A stretch of DNA of 64,000 nt from Geminicoccaceae bacterium (GCA_020638465.1 JACKIM010000001.1:372001-436000), one strand, 5' to 3'. Counted from the first letter of the stretch, positions 24,958 to 34,423 are shown. Program-made: numbers and translations. The notes: generated from the sequence alone by a model not told the origin.

Positions 24958-26028
24958 ATGGCGGAAGATCAGGACGACTCGCAAAAGTCCGAAGAACCGA
25001 CGCAAAAACGGCTGGATGACGCGCGGGACAAGGGTCAGGTTTCGAACTCGCGCGAAGTCAACAATTTCATGATCATGGCGACAGCCACGCTGTTGCTGGC
25101 AACCTTTGCCCCCTATGGCATGCAACGCCTCGCCCGCGTCCTTGAGGTCTACCTGGCGCAAGCGGCCGTCATGCCCCTCGACGGGCCGTCCCTCGGCACG
25201 GAACTGATCACGTTGCTGGGTCAGGTTGGGATCGTCATGGCGGCACCGTTTGCGGCTTTCGTTGTCGCGGCCATCGCCTCGTCGGCCATGCAGAACGGCA
25301 TCGTCTGGACGTCGCAACCCCTCCACCCGAAGTTCGACAAGATCTCGCCGATGGCCGGCCTCAAGCGGCTGTTCTCGACCAAGTCCATCGTCGAGTTCGT
25401 GAAGAATGTCGTCAAGATGACCCTGATCGGCGCGCTGGGTCTTGCGGTGATCTGGCCGGATCGGATGAGGCTGATGGTCACCGGCAGGCTCGAAACGGGT
25501 GTCGCCATGGGCTATCTGGACGGGATCGTGCTCTCTCTCCTGATGGCCATGAGTGCGGCCATGGCCATTCTGGCCGGTCTTGACTTCACCTATCAGCGCT
25601 TCGAATTCATGAAGCAGATGCGGATGTCCAGGCGTGACATCCAGGACGAGCACAAGCAGTCCGAAGGCGATCCTGTCATCAAGCAGCGGTTGCGGGCATT
25701 GCGCATGCAGCGTGCACGTCAGCGGATGATGGCCGAAGTTCCGGACAGCACGGTGGTGGTCACCAACCCGACCCATGTTTCGGTGGCCCTGCGCTACGAG
25801 CGGGAACGCGACGCGGCGCCAGTGGTGATCGCCAAGGGCGTCGAGCTGGTCGCGTTGAAGATCAGGGAGGTTGCCAAGGAGCATGGTGTGCCCATTGTCG
25901 AAAGTCCTCCTTTGGCGCGCGCATTGTACAAGCAGGTCGAACTTGGCCAGATGATCCCGCCCGACCACTTCCAGGCCGTTGCCGAGATCATCGGATATGT
26001 CCTTCGCCTGCGTGCGTCGCGGAGCTGA
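24958..26028 (+). CDS. flhB: Flagellar export protein FlhB
   Basis: A 356-residue protein. It opens with QKSEEPTQKRLDDARDKGQV, the conserved FlhB N-terminus. Four membrane helices and a cytoplasmic domain follow, with the autocleavage motif NPTH in VVVTNPTHVSVALRY (near residue 268). The family-typical APVVIAKGVE and ESPPLARALYKQVE come after it. It switches export from rod/hook to filament substrates after self-cleavage. It is the last gene of the flagellar block in this window. Confidence 0.95.
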   Translation: MAEDQDDSQKSEEPTQKRLDDARDKGQVSNSREVNNFMIMATATLLLATFAPYGMQRLARVLEVYLAQAAVMPLDGPSLGTELITLLGQVGIVMAAPFAAFVVAAIASSAMQNGIVWTSQPLHPKFDKISPMAGLKRLFSTKSIVEFVKNVVKMTLIGALGLAVIWPDRMRLMVTGRLETGVAMGYLDGIVLSLLMAMSAAMAILAGLDFTYQRFEFMKQMRMSRRDIQDEHKQSEGDPVIKQRLRALRMQRARQRMMAEVPDSTVVVTNPTHVSVALRYERERDAAPVVIAKGVELVALKIREVAKEHGVPIVESPPLARALYKQVELGQMIPPDHFQAVAEIIGYVLRLRASRS

Positions 26029-26168
26029 CAGTCGGCCTTTTGAGGTACCATGGTCCGCCTGCACTGCCGAAAGGCCCATCGGGTCAACTCTTTGTTCACC
26101 AATCTCTGCGCATGGTATCGGTCACATCGGCAGCAAGGCCGGTGACAGCCGATACCAGGAGAACGGAC

Positions 26169-26864
26169 ATGGTCAGGCCGGCGGTCGTGGCACTGCTCTT
26201 GATCACACTGGCGCCGCCGTGGGCATGGGCACTCACTCCCGTTCCATTGTTCGGGACGCAGGAGTTCCGTGCGAACTCGCTCGCGGCACTGCCCCAATGG
26301 GAGCATGTGCTGAAAGAGATCGGCGAGGAATCACGGGTGTATGCCGCATGTGCGCAAGATTCGGATGCCTGCCCGGATCGCGCGGCCCTTGCCTGGGATG
26401 CCCATCTCAAGTCGCTTGTCGGGCTGGATGAGGCCGATCAGATCCGACGGGTCAACCGGTTCATCAATCACTGGCGTCCGGCATGGGCGGATGCGGTGGC
26501 GTGCGACATGAACGGCAACTGGTCTCCGCCGCTCCGTTTCCTTCGCAGCGAGGGGAGCTGTGCCGATGCCGCCATAGCCAAGTATGTCTCCCTGCGGCGG
26601 CTCGGGTTTCCCGCCGGACGTCTGCGGCTGGTGGTCGTTCACGACCGGTTGCGTGATGTCCGTCGTACCGTGCTGGCAGTCTGGACGGAGGACGATGTGC
26701 TGGTCCTCGACAGCCTCAATGATGCCACGCTCTCACAGCAGAGAATCTCCCAATATACACCCTATTACTCGGTCAATGAGAACAGCCGCTGGACCCATGC
26801 GCCAGCGAGGATCGAACAGTTGTCGTTCTCGTCGGACCTGCCGTTCGACACCGGACAACCATGA
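26169..26864 (+). CDS. LapG-like transglutaminase-type cysteine peptidase, catalytic His missing
   Basis: About 231 residues with a signal peptide (about 1-22, ending AWA-LTP). The body matches the bacterial transglutaminase-like cysteine peptidase family that includes LapG: RVNRFINHW, then the Cys site EGSCADAAIAKYVSLRRLGFP, then LVLDSLND with the catalytic Asp. The usual GDCEDYAIAKY reads GSCADAAIAKY. The expected catalytic His at HAVLxV is Arg (RRTVLAV; CGT codon). The AGGAGA ribosome site fits the ATG at 26169. If the His is truly lost the protein may be a binding pseudoenzyme. It is followed after 27 bp by an HD-GYP receptor. Confidence 0.75.
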   Translation: MVRPAVVALLLITLAPPWAWALTPVPLFGTQEFRANSLAALPQWEHVLKEIGEESRVYAACAQDSDACPDRAALAWDAHLKSLVGLDEADQIRRVNRFINHWRPAWADAVACDMNGNWSPPLRFLRSEGSCADAAIAKYVSLRRLGFPAGRLRLVVVHDRLRDVRRTVLAVWTEDDVLVLDSLNDATLSQQRISQYTPYYSVNENSRWTHAPARIEQLSFSSDLPFDTGQP

Positions 26865-26891
26865 CCCTTCCGTCTAGGTGCGAGCGCAGCA

Positions 26892-28925
26892 ATGAACCAT
26901 ATTATTGATATTCCTACTTCCGAGAATGTCTCCACTTCGCCGTCCGTCTGGCGATTCCTCGGGGCCGCGGCACTTTGTGTCGCGATCGGCCTCGCGGCTG
27001 CCCGGTTCAGCGTCGACACCATCGTCGCCGAACGTCGGACGGCCATGGAGAATCAGCTCGGGCAGCGCCTGTTGGCCGAAGCTGGCGGGAGGTCGGAGCT
27101 GATTTCCACCTGGATCGATGGACTTTCGGGTTACGGCAACCGGCTCCTGCGCTCCGATCTCGTACGCCTGTTCGTCACCGAGACCGGGCTGGGCCAGAAC
27201 GATGCCGAGTTGCGCACGGCGCTGCAGGAGCAGGAACCGTATATGGTGCAGGTGCTCGACGACCTCGCGCGCGAGCACGACCTGCGCGGCGTCTATCTCC
27301 TCGGTGTGGACGGCCGCTCCCTGTTGAGCGATGGCGATGCGCCGGTGGTCACGGGGGAACAGGTCCGGCATGCGGCCAGGCTCGTCGAAACGGGTGAGGA
27401 ACGGCATGTCAGCCCGCCCGCCCGTCATGGCGACCGCTACTTCATGGACCTGATGCAGGCCATCGCTCCAGCCCAGTCCTACAGCGATGACGCAAGGCCC
27501 GTTGGCGTACTGCTGATGACCTTCGACGTCACCGCCATGCTGGAGAAGCTGCTGTCCATCCGGCCGCTGATCGATGCCGGCAGTTCGGTGCGGCTGGATG
27601 TCGGCGACGCCGGCGGATGGCGGCGCATCGCCCTGGAGGATGGCAGACTGGTCGAGATCGATGGCGAACCGGCAGTCGCCATCCCGGTGGCTTCCATGCA
27701 GCGCGACGGTGAACTCTACCGGCTGACACTGCCCGTCGAAGGCATGGACTGGCGCGTCGAGCAGCGCATGGATGCCGCCACCGCACTGGCCACCATTCAC
27801 CAGTTCGAGAAGAACGCCTATGTGTTCGCGACCGCCGCGGCCCTCATCCTCGCCCTGCTGTTCGCCAGCTTCTTCTGGCGCCTGCAGAGCCGCCACCACG
27901 CGGCCATGGCCCGGCAGTACATGAGCCTTGCCGAGCAGATCCGTGCACGGAACGAACTGCTGCGGACCGTGACCGACCATACGCTCGACTTCATCGCCCT
28001 CAAGGGCACCGATGGCCGGTACGAACTGGTCAGCCAGAGTTTCGCGAAAGGCTTCGGCCGTACGGCCGACGCGCTGACGGGCCTGAGCGACAGCGACCTG
28101 TTCGATCCTCACACCTGCGCGCGGATCGCCGACGGCGAACGCGAGGCTTTTGCCGTCGGCGTCAGCCAGTGCGACGACATTCTCATCGGCACCGGCGACG
28201 ACCAGCGTCACATGCACGTCGTCCAGGTTCCGGTGGGCGAGGACGAGGATACCCGCCGCATCCTCATGGTTGCCCGCGACATCACCGAACTGGTGCGCGC
28301 CCGCGCCGATCGGGAACGCCTTTCCAGGCAGACCGTCGATGCCTTCATTCGCGCGGTCGAACTGGTCGATCCCTATCTCGAAGGCCATACCAAGCGCCTG
28401 TGCGCCCTCACCTCCCGGCTCGCCGAACATCTCGGCCTCGACGCAACCCGGTGCCAGACCGTCCAGCTTGCCGCCGGCCTCTCGCAGATCGGCAAGATGT
28501 TCGTACCCCGCGACATCGTCGCCAAGCCCGATCGTCACACACGCGAGGAAGCGCGGGTCATGCGCACCCATATCGACCATGCCCGCCGCGTGCTCGACAG
28601 CATCCAGTTCGGCCTGCCCGTCGCCGAGGCCGTCTCCCAGATGCACGAACGCCTCGACGGCTCGGGCTACCCGCAGAAGCTGGCGGGTGACCGGATCGGC
28701 ATGGCCGGCCGCATCCTCGCCGTCGCCGATGTCTACTGCGCGCGCACCAGCCCCCGCTCCTACCGCGAACACCTCGACCCGGCAGATGTGATCCACCACC
28801 TGCGCAACGCCACGGGACGATACGATACCGAGGTCATCGACGCCCTTGAAACCCTTGTCCGCGAAATCCCCGACGAGGACGATCCGCAACGCCCCCGAGG
28901 CCGAACGGAGTTGTCTCCGGCGTGA
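26892..28925 (+). CDS. Membrane receptor with PAS and degenerate HD-GYP domain
   Basis: A 677-residue protein: membrane helix (about 20-40), a periplasmic sensor region of about 270 residues, a second helix (about 312-332), a PAS domain (about 355-470) and a C-terminal HD-GYP region (about 475-650). GHTKR and HERLDGSGYP are recognisable. However, the HDxGK metal motif reads SQIGK, the first of the usual paired His residues is Met, and the later DxxDA reads DVYCA. Loss of these ligands suggests that it no longer hydrolyses cyclic di-GMP and may sense or bind instead. It follows the LapG-like gene closely, so both may act in one periplasm-linked signalling unit. Confidence 0.82.
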   Translation: MNHIIDIPTSENVSTSPSVWRFLGAAALCVAIGLAAARFSVDTIVAERRTAMENQLGQRLLAEAGGRSELISTWIDGLSGYGNRLLRSDLVRLFVTETGLGQNDAELRTALQEQEPYMVQVLDDLAREHDLRGVYLLGVDGRSLLSDGDAPVVTGEQVRHAARLVETGEERHVSPPARHGDRYFMDLMQAIAPAQSYSDDARPVGVLLMTFDVTAMLEKLLSIRPLIDAGSSVRLDVGDAGGWRRIALEDGRLVEIDGEPAVAIPVASMQRDGELYRLTLPVEGMDWRVEQRMDAATALATIHQFEKNAYVFATAAALILALLFASFFWRLQSRHHAAMARQYMSLAEQIRARNELLRTVTDHTLDFIALKGTDGRYELVSQSFAKGFGRTADALTGLSDSDLFDPHTCARIADGEREAFAVGVSQCDDILIGTGDDQRHMHVVQVPVGEDEDTRRILMVARDITELVRARADRERLSRQTVDAFIRAVELVDPYLEGHTKRLCALTSRLAEHLGLDATRCQTVQLAAGLSQIGKMFVPRDIVAKPDRHTREEARVMRTHIDHARRVLDSIQFGLPVAEAVSQMHERLDGSGYPQKLAGDRIGMAGRILAVADVYCARTSPRSYREHLDPADVIHHLRNATGRYDTEVIDALETLVREIPDEDDPQRPRGRTELSPA

Positions 28926-29005
28926 GGGACGGCATGCCTGCCGCCACCGCGCCCTTCAGTTGAATTAACTTCAATTTCACTGTAGAATAACCCCGCGCAA
29001 AGGCG

Positions 29006-29782
29006 TCAGGGGATGCCGGAGAGCGATTTTCCGAATACCGGGTGGGGTTTGCAGACCGGCAGTGGCCGCCTCGCCGGCACGGGCGGCGGCGGCAGGTCGG
29101 GGAAATCGCCGGGCGGGAGCGCGCGGATCAGGCGCAACTCGTCCGGCGCGAAGATGGCAAACGCACCCGCCTGCGGGGTCGTCATCATCGCGTCGAGGAT
29201 ATGCTCGTGGAGACTTTTCAACAGGCGGGACCGTCCCCTTGCGCGGAGCCTTTCCTCCTCGCTGCGGGATTTCCTCGCCCTTGCGGGTTTCGCCGCCCCG
29301 GGAGTGTCCTTCGTGAGCGACCATGGCACCGGGCAGACATCCGGCACGTCGACCCCTCTGGCCACCGACTTCAGCAGCGAGGTGATGACATTCCCCATCC
29401 CCCTGCGTCCGGCACGATCCAGCCATGCCCTTTCGGCACCATCCGCCGAGGCGACGGATTGCGCCAGGGAGTTGTCCTGCAACCGGCGGAACCAGTCGCG
29501 GGAGTGGAACAGCAGCAGACGGTGGAGGATCGCCCGAAGGCCATGACCGCCATGTGGGGACAGTCCCGCCCGCATCGCCGACAGGACACCTGCCACATGC
29601 GGCAGATGTTCCAACCCGTCGACCTCCGCCAAATCGAGCCGGACCGCCGGCCCCGCCAGCACCCCGCGCCGCCCGGTCGCCACCAGCCAGCACACCTTCA
29701 AAAACCGCGGTGCGCCCCAGCGAAAGACCCGGCCGGCGAGTTTGCGCGGCAATATGGGGGGTGTGGGAGAAGTGTGGGACAT
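29006..29782 (-). CDS. Unknown protein, orphan
   Basis: A 258-residue reading frame with strong third-position G/C bias on the minus strand, better than the two overlapping frames, so I accept it as coding. The sequence is Arg/Leu-rich with a basic middle (about 165-185), a segment resembling SLHEHILDAMMTTPQAGAFA, and a Pro-rich C-terminus. No signal peptide, membrane helix or recognised motif is visible. No ribosome site precedes the ATG, so the true start could be internal. Codon use is heavier in CGG and GGG than in the neighbours, a weak hint of different origin. Function unknown. Confidence 0.5.
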   Translation of the reverse strand: MSHTSPTPPILPRKLAGRVFRWGAPRFLKVCWLVATGRRGVLAGPAVRLDLAEVDGLEHLPHVAGVLSAMRAGLSPHGGHGLRAILHRLLLFHSRDWFRRLQDNSLAQSVASADGAERAWLDRAGRRGMGNVITSLLKSVARGVDVPDVCPVPWSLTKDTPGAAKPARARKSRSEEERLRARGRSRLLKSLHEHILDAMMTTPQAGAFAIFAPDELRLIRALPPGDFPDLPPPPVPARRPLPVCKPHPVFGKSLSGIP

Positions 29783-29912
29783 GGGGGGAGGTTATGATGG
29801 AAAGGCAGTACGAGAGTCAAGGATTATTTTCTTATTAATTCGACAATCCCTCATGCCCGCAATTCCCATGTATCGGGGTGTCACTGCAATTATTTAATAC
29901 ACATTAGTTGAC

Positions 29913-29928
29913 TATCTGATATCAGATA
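29913..29928. promoter_or_regulatory. Perfect 16-bp palindrome in AT-rich gap
   Basis: TATCTGAT-ATCAGATA is perfectly symmetric. It sits in an AT-rich 277-bp gap (29783-30059), about 130 bp before the methyltransferase start. The arrangement suits a dimeric repressor or activator site for the methyltransferase transcript or the divergent orphan. No cognate regulator is encoded next to it. Confidence 0.4.
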
Positions 29929-30059
29929 CTTTCACAGTTTGAGTAACTTACAGAAAAGAGACCGAACACAAGGACAGTTCGCCTCTCAGTTCAACAATCG
30001 ACACGCAGGTTCCCGCCTGGACGAACCTGCCGTCCGCCGCCGCGGAGAAGGAGAAGACG

Positions 30060-30890
30060 ATGAATATTCAGCGTTTCGAGCAACGGGACCAGGCGCGGTT
30101 GAAGTTCCATTACGATATCGAGTGCGAACTGGCCGACCGGTTGCGCCATTCGAGCCGTGCCGAGCGGATCGGCGGCCTCTACGGCCACGTCTACAACGAG
30201 CTCTTCCGGCGCGTGAGCGATCATCCGCAGCATATCAAGCGTCATCACGACGAACGGACGATGCAGGTCGGCATGTCGATCCGGGCCCTGCGTCCATGGC
30301 TGAACCCCGATGTCACGTTCCTCGAAATCGGCGCCGGCGATGCCGATCTCAGCCTGACCCTCGCCTCGCAGGTGCACAAGGCGATCGCACTGGACGTCGC
30401 CGAACTCGACGACGACGACCATGCCGGCACGCCGGGCTTCGAATTCGTGCTCTCCAACGGCATCGACCTGCCGCTCGGGGACGGGACCGTCGATGTCGCC
30501 TACAGCAACCAGCTCATCGAACACCTGCATCCCGACGACGCGCTCGAACAGATGCAGGAGGTCCGGCGGGTCCTGCGGCCCGGCGGCGTCTATCTGTGCT
30601 CCACCCCCAACCGCCTGAACGGCCCGCATGACATCTCGCAGCGATATGCGGATACGGCGCGCGGCTTCCATCTCAAGGAATACACCTATGGCGACCTTGC
30701 CCGGCTGATGCGGAGCGCCGGATTCGACCGGCTCGAAACGGTGATGATCATCAATGGCTGGCGCATGTCCCCCCCTCTGGCGCTGGTGGCGGTGCTGGAG
30801 GCCGTCGCCCGCATCGGCGGACGCGGGTTCGCCGGCAGCCGCCTCGTCGAACCGTTCCTGCGCATCCAGATTGCCGCCACCCGGTCGTGA
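30060..30890 (+). CDS. SAM-dependent class I methyltransferase
   Basis: A 276-residue Methyltransf_11-type enzyme. The SAM-binding motif I is FLEIGAGDADLSL (about residue 88). Motif II and later elements include ALDVAELDD, SNGIDLPLGDGTVDVAYSNQLIEHLHP and VLRPGGVYLCSTPN. The first 85 residues are helical and may bind substrate. A GGAGAAG ribosome site lies about 8 bases before the ATG. The substrate is unknown. It precedes the phosphonate transport genes by 109 bp but need not share their function. Confidence 0.83.
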   Translation: MNIQRFEQRDQARLKFHYDIECELADRLRHSSRAERIGGLYGHVYNELFRRVSDHPQHIKRHHDERTMQVGMSIRALRPWLNPDVTFLEIGAGDADLSLTLASQVHKAIALDVAELDDDDHAGTPGFEFVLSNGIDLPLGDGTVDVAYSNQLIEHLHPDDALEQMQEVRRVLRPGGVYLCSTPNRLNGPHDISQRYADTARGFHLKEYTYGDLARLMRSAGFDRLETVMIINGWRMSPPLALVAVLEAVARIGGRGFAGSRLVEPFLRIQIAATRS

Positions 30891-30999
30891 ACGCCCGGTA
30901 CCGGGACCTTGCCGGACCTTCGTGACAATTCCTTGACGAAGGGGCGCTCCCACTTCAAAGATCGCACGCACAGATCAGGATCCTTTCAGGGAGGACGAG

Positions 31000-31971
31000 A
31001 TGGTAGCGTTGACCCGACGGTTGCTCGCATGTGCAGTATTCGCCTTTGCCCTGCCGCAGGCGGTACTGGCCGAGGACTGCCCCCATGGCGACCTCGATGC
31101 CCGCTTTTGCGATGCCGATGGCGATCTCATCGCCGACATCCCGACCGATCCGGCCCAGCTCGTCGATCCCGACCAGCTGATCTTCGCCTATACCCCGGTC
31201 GAGGACCCGGCTGTCTATCGCGAGGCCTGGGCCGATTTCCTCACCTACCTGGAGGAGAAGACAGGCAAGACCGCCGTCTTCTTCCCGGTCCAGAGCAATG
31301 CCGCCCAGATCGAGGCGATGCGCTCCGGCCGCCTGCACATCGCCGGCTTCAACACCGGCTCCAATCCGCTGGCGGTGAACTGCGCCGGCTTCCGGCCGTT
31401 CACGATCATGGCCTCCAAGGACGGCCATTTCGGTTACGAGATGGAGATCATCACCTATCCGGGATCGGGTATCGAGAAGGTGGAGGATCTCAAGGGCAAG
31501 ACGCTGGCCTTCACCTCACCCACCTCCAATTCCGGTTTCAAGGCTCCCTCCGCCCTGCTCAAGGGCGAGTTCGGGCTGGTGGCGGACACCGATTTCCAGA
31601 CGACGTTCTCGGGCAAGCACGACAATTCGATCCTGGGCGTCGCCAACAAGGACTATGACGCGGCGTCGATCGCCAATTCGGTGCTGCACCGCATGGAGAG
31701 CCGCGATGTCGTCAAGCCCGAGCAGATCGTGAGCATCTACAAGTCGCAGACCTTCCCCACGACGGGCTTCGGCACGGTCTACAACCTGACACCGGAGTTG
31801 CAGGAGAAGATCAAGGAAGCGTTCTTCACCTTCCCGTGGGAGGGCAGTTCGCTCGAAAGGGAATTCTCCAAGTCGAACGAGGGCCAGTTCATTCCGATCA
31901 CCTACAAGGACCAGTGGGAGGTCATCCGCAAGATCGATGCGGCCAACGACGTGTCCTACGCCTGCCAGTAG
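31000..31971 (+). CDS. phnD: Phosphonate ABC transporter substrate-binding protein PhnD
   Basis: A 323-residue periplasmic binding protein with a signal peptide (about 1-24). Family features are FAYTPVEDP, FPVQSNAAQIEAMRSGRLHIAG and AFTSPTSNSGFKAPSALL, typical of phosphonate/phosphite PhnD-like proteins. It should deliver its ligand to the PhnC/PhnE transporter that follows 9 bp later. No C-P lyase, phosphonatase or ptx gene is nearby, so the exact ligand is uncertain. The C-terminus has Cys at YACQ, and Cys also occurs at EDCPH and RFCDA. Confidence 0.9.
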   Translation: MVALTRRLLACAVFAFALPQAVLAEDCPHGDLDARFCDADGDLIADIPTDPAQLVDPDQLIFAYTPVEDPAVYREAWADFLTYLEEKTGKTAVFFPVQSNAAQIEAMRSGRLHIAGFNTGSNPLAVNCAGFRPFTIMASKDGHFGYEMEIITYPGSGIEKVEDLKGKTLAFTSPTSNSGFKAPSALLKGEFGLVADTDFQTTFSGKHDNSILGVANKDYDAASIANSVLHRMESRDVVKPEQIVSIYKSQTFPTTGFGTVYNLTPELQEKIKEAFFTFPWEGSSLEREFSKSNEGQFIPITYKDQWEVIRKIDAANDVSYACQ

Positions 31972-31980
31972 CGGGTCCGC

Positions 31981-32808
31981 GTGCTTACCCTCAAGGCGCT
32001 GACCAAGCGCTACCGTACGGGCGATCTCGCGCTCGATCATGTCGATCTCGACGTGCCGAAGGGGCAGGTCGTCGGCCTCATCGGTCCTTCGGGCGCCGGC
32101 AAGAGCACGATGATCCGCTGCATCAACCGGCTGGTTGAGCCGACCTCGGGCGAGGTCGTGCTCAACGGCGAGACCATCAGCAGCCTCGGTTCCGCCGGGC
32201 TGCGCCGCGCCCGCCGCCGCATCGGCATGATCTTCCAGGAATATGCGCTGGTCGAGAGGCTGTCGGTGATGGAGAACGTGCTCTCCGGCCGCCTCGGCTA
32301 TGTCGGCTTCTGGCGCAGCTGGTTCAGGCGGTTTCCGAAGGCCGATGTCGAGGAAGCCCTGCGGTTGCTCGAACGGGTCGGGCTGGAGCAGTTCTACGAC
32401 AAGCGGGCCGACGAGCTGTCGGGGGGCCAGCGGCAGCGCGTGGGCATCGCCCGTGCCCTGATCCAGGACCCCGAGCTGCTGCTGGTGGACGAGCCCACCG
32501 CCTCGCTCGATCCCAAGACGTCGAGGCAGATCATGCGACTCATCGGCGAATTGTGCGAGGAACGGGGTCTGGCGGCCATCATCAACATCCACGATGTCGC
32601 CCTCGCCCAGATGTTCGTTGCCCGCATCGTCGGCCTCAAGGCGGGGGCGATCGTCTATGACGGCCCGCCCGATGGACTCACCGCCGATGTCCTCACCACG
32701 ATCTATGGCGAGGAGGACTGGACCCTGACCAAACCGGCGAAGTCCGGTACGGGAGGCGACGGCGACGAGGGCTTCGGTCAGGACGAGCGGCTGGCGGGGG
32801 CCCTTTGA
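31981..32808 (+). CDS. phnC: Phosphonate ABC transporter ATP-binding protein PhnC
   Basis: A 275-residue ABC ATPase. Walker A is GPSGAGKST, the signature is [15 protein letters not shown], Walker B is [12 protein letters not shown] and the switch His is in NIHDVALA. It starts at a GTG. It energises the two downstream permeases. Its stop overlaps the first permease start (TTGA). Confidence 0.93.
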   Translation: MLTLKALTKRYRTGDLALDHVDLDVPKGQVVGLIGPSGAGKSTMIRCINRLVEPTSGEVVLNGETISSLGSAGLRRARRRIGMIFQEYALVERLSVMENVLSGRLGYVGFWRSWFRRFPKADVEEALRLLERVGLEQFYDKRADELSGGQRQRVGIARALIQDPELLLVDEPTASLDPKTSRQIMRLIGELCEERGLAAIINIHDVALAQMFVARIVGLKAGAIVYDGPPDGLTADVLTTIYGEEDWTLTKPAKSGTGGDGDEGFGQDERLAGAL

Positions 32809-33617
32809 GCGGCTCCCCGGCCATCGACGGGCTGCGCCCGTGGCGCGGCCGCCCGATCATCGCCGATCCGCGCCTGCGCTGGGGGCTCGGCATCGGCTTT
32901 GCCGTCTATCTCGTCCTGGCCCTCGGCAGCATCGAGGTGAACTGGCTGCGGGTGTGGGAGGGGCTCGACCGCGGCTGGGCCTTCATCCGCGCCTTCAGCG
33001 AGCCCGATTTCGTCAGCCGCTGGCGCGATATCAGCGAGGGGCTGATCGAGAGCCTGACCATGACGGTCGTATCGACCGTCGTCGGCATCGCGATATCCGT
33101 GCCCGTGGCGCTGGGGGCCGCGCGCAATCTGGCACCGCTGCCCGTCTACCTGCTGTGCCGCGGCATCATCACCCTGTCGCGTAGTTTCCAGGAGGTCATC
33201 GTCGCCATCCTGTTCGTGGCGATGTTCGGGTTCGGACCGTTCGCCGGAATGCTGACGCTGTCGTTCGCGACCATCGGCTTCCTCGCCAAGCTGCTCGCCG
33301 AGGATATCGAGGATATCGACAGGAGCCAGGCCGAGGCCGTGCAGGCGACCGGCGGGTCGTGGCTGCAATGGCTGAATTACGGTATCCAGCCGCAGGTCAT
33401 GCCGCGACTGATCGGCCTGTCGCTCTATCGTCTCGACATCAACTTCCGTGAAAGCGCGGTGGTGGGGATCGTCGGTGCCGGCGGTATCGGCGCGACCCTG
33501 AACACCGCCTTCGACCGTTACGAATTCGACACCGCCGCCGCCATCCTGATCATCATCATCGCCATCGTCATGCTGGCCGAATACAGTTCGGGCCTGATCC
33601 GCCGGAAGGTGCAATGA
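32805..33617 (+). CDS. phnE: Phosphonate ABC transporter permease PhnE (first copy)
   Basis: A 270-residue permease with about six membrane helices. It starts at TTG overlapping the phnC stop. The EAA-like loop that contacts the ATPase is in [20 protein letters not shown], and [16 protein letters not shown] is the conserved PhnE C-terminal motif. It is paired with a second PhnE, and the two likely form a heterodimeric channel. Confidence 0.9.
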   Translation: MSGSPAIDGLRPWRGRPIIADPRLRWGLGIGFAVYLVLALGSIEVNWLRVWEGLDRGWAFIRAFSEPDFVSRWRDISEGLIESLTMTVVSTVVGIAISVPVALGAARNLAPLPVYLLCRGIITLSRSFQEVIVAILFVAMFGFGPFAGMLTLSFATIGFLAKLLAEDIEDIDRSQAEAVQATGGSWLQWLNYGIQPQVMPRLIGLSLYRLDINFRESAVVGIVGAGGIGATLNTAFDRYEFDTAAAILIIIIAIVMLAEYSSGLIRRKVQ

Positions 33618-34423
33618 TGCCCATGACTGCGTCGAGAGCCTGGCAGCGCCGCACGACCTCCACGCAGCTGGCGATCTGGTTCGGCTGGCTGCTCGGTGTC
33701 GCCCTGTTCGTCTACTGCTGGCGGGAAATCTCGGCGGCGACCACATGGTTCTTCGTCACCGACAGCCCGCGGGTCATCGCCGACATCGGCAGCCGCATGG
33801 TGCCGCCCGCATGGTCCTATGTCCCGACGCTGTGGCAGCCGCTGTGGGACACGCTCAACATCGCGACGCTCGGAACACTGCTCGCCCTTGTCATGGCGGT
33901 CCCGGTGGCGTTCATGGCGGCATCCAACACGACGCCCAACACCTATATTGTCCGCCCGCTCGCCCTGCTCGTCATCGTGTCCTCGCGCTCGATCAATTCG
34001 CTGATCTGGGCGCTGCTGCTGGTGGCCGTCATGGGGCCGGGCGTGCTTGCAGGTGTATTCGCCATCTCGCTGCGCTCCATCGGCTTCATCGCAAAGCTGC
34101 TCTACGAGGCAATCGAGGAGATCGACACCACCCAGGTCGAGGCGATCGCCTCGACCGGCGCCAGCCGCACGCAGGTCATGGCCTGGGGCATTCTTCCCCA
34201 GATCATGCCCGCCTTTGCCGGCATCGCGGTGTTCCGCTGGGACATCAACATCCGCGAGTCCACCGTTCTCGGCCTGGTGGGAGCCGGTGGGATCGGCCTG
34301 CAGCTGCAATCCTCGCTCAACATTCTTGCCTGGCCGCAGGTCACCGTGATCCTGCTGTTGATCATCGCCACCGTACTGTTCAGCGAATGGGTGAGCGCCA
34401 GGGTCCGCCACGCGATCATCTGA
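33614..34423 (+). CDS. phnE: Phosphonate ABC transporter permease PhnE (second copy)
   Basis: A 269-residue permease related to the preceding gene, with the coupling loop EEIDTTQVEAIASTGASRTQ and NIRESTVLGLVGAGGIG. Its ATG overlaps the first permease stop by ATGA. The N-terminal third differs from the first copy, consistent with divergence after duplication. It ends the transporter operon. Confidence 0.9.
   Translation: MMPMTASRAWQRRTTSTQLAIWFGWLLGVALFVYCWREISAATTWFFVTDSPRVIADIGSRMVPPAWSYVPTLWQPLWDTLNIATLGTLLALVMAVPVAFMAASNTTPNTYIVRPLALLVIVSSRSINSLIWALLLVAVMGPGVLAGVFAISLRSIGFIAKLLYEAIEEIDTTQVEAIASTGASRTQVMAWGILPQIMPAFAGIAVFRWDINIRESTVLGLVGAGGIGLQLQSSLNILAWPQVTVILLLIIATVLFSEWVSARVRHAII

Noticed and set aside
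24247..26079. 610-residue minus-strand frame opposite fliR-flhB
   Set aside because: His/Asp-rich shadow typical of GC-rich antisense frames.
26874..28889. 671-residue minus-strand frame opposite the HD-GYP gene
   Set aside because: Domains are readable only on the plus strand; this is an antisense shadow.
29042..29797. 251-residue plus-strand frame over the orphan
   Set aside because: Weaker codon bias than the minus-strand frame and no ribosome site.
29796..29838. 14-residue ORF (MMERQYESQGLFSY) after a GGGGGGAGG site
   Set aside because: The ribosome-like site is good but the peptide is too short and no regulated gene or hairpin follows closely; not supported as a leader peptide.
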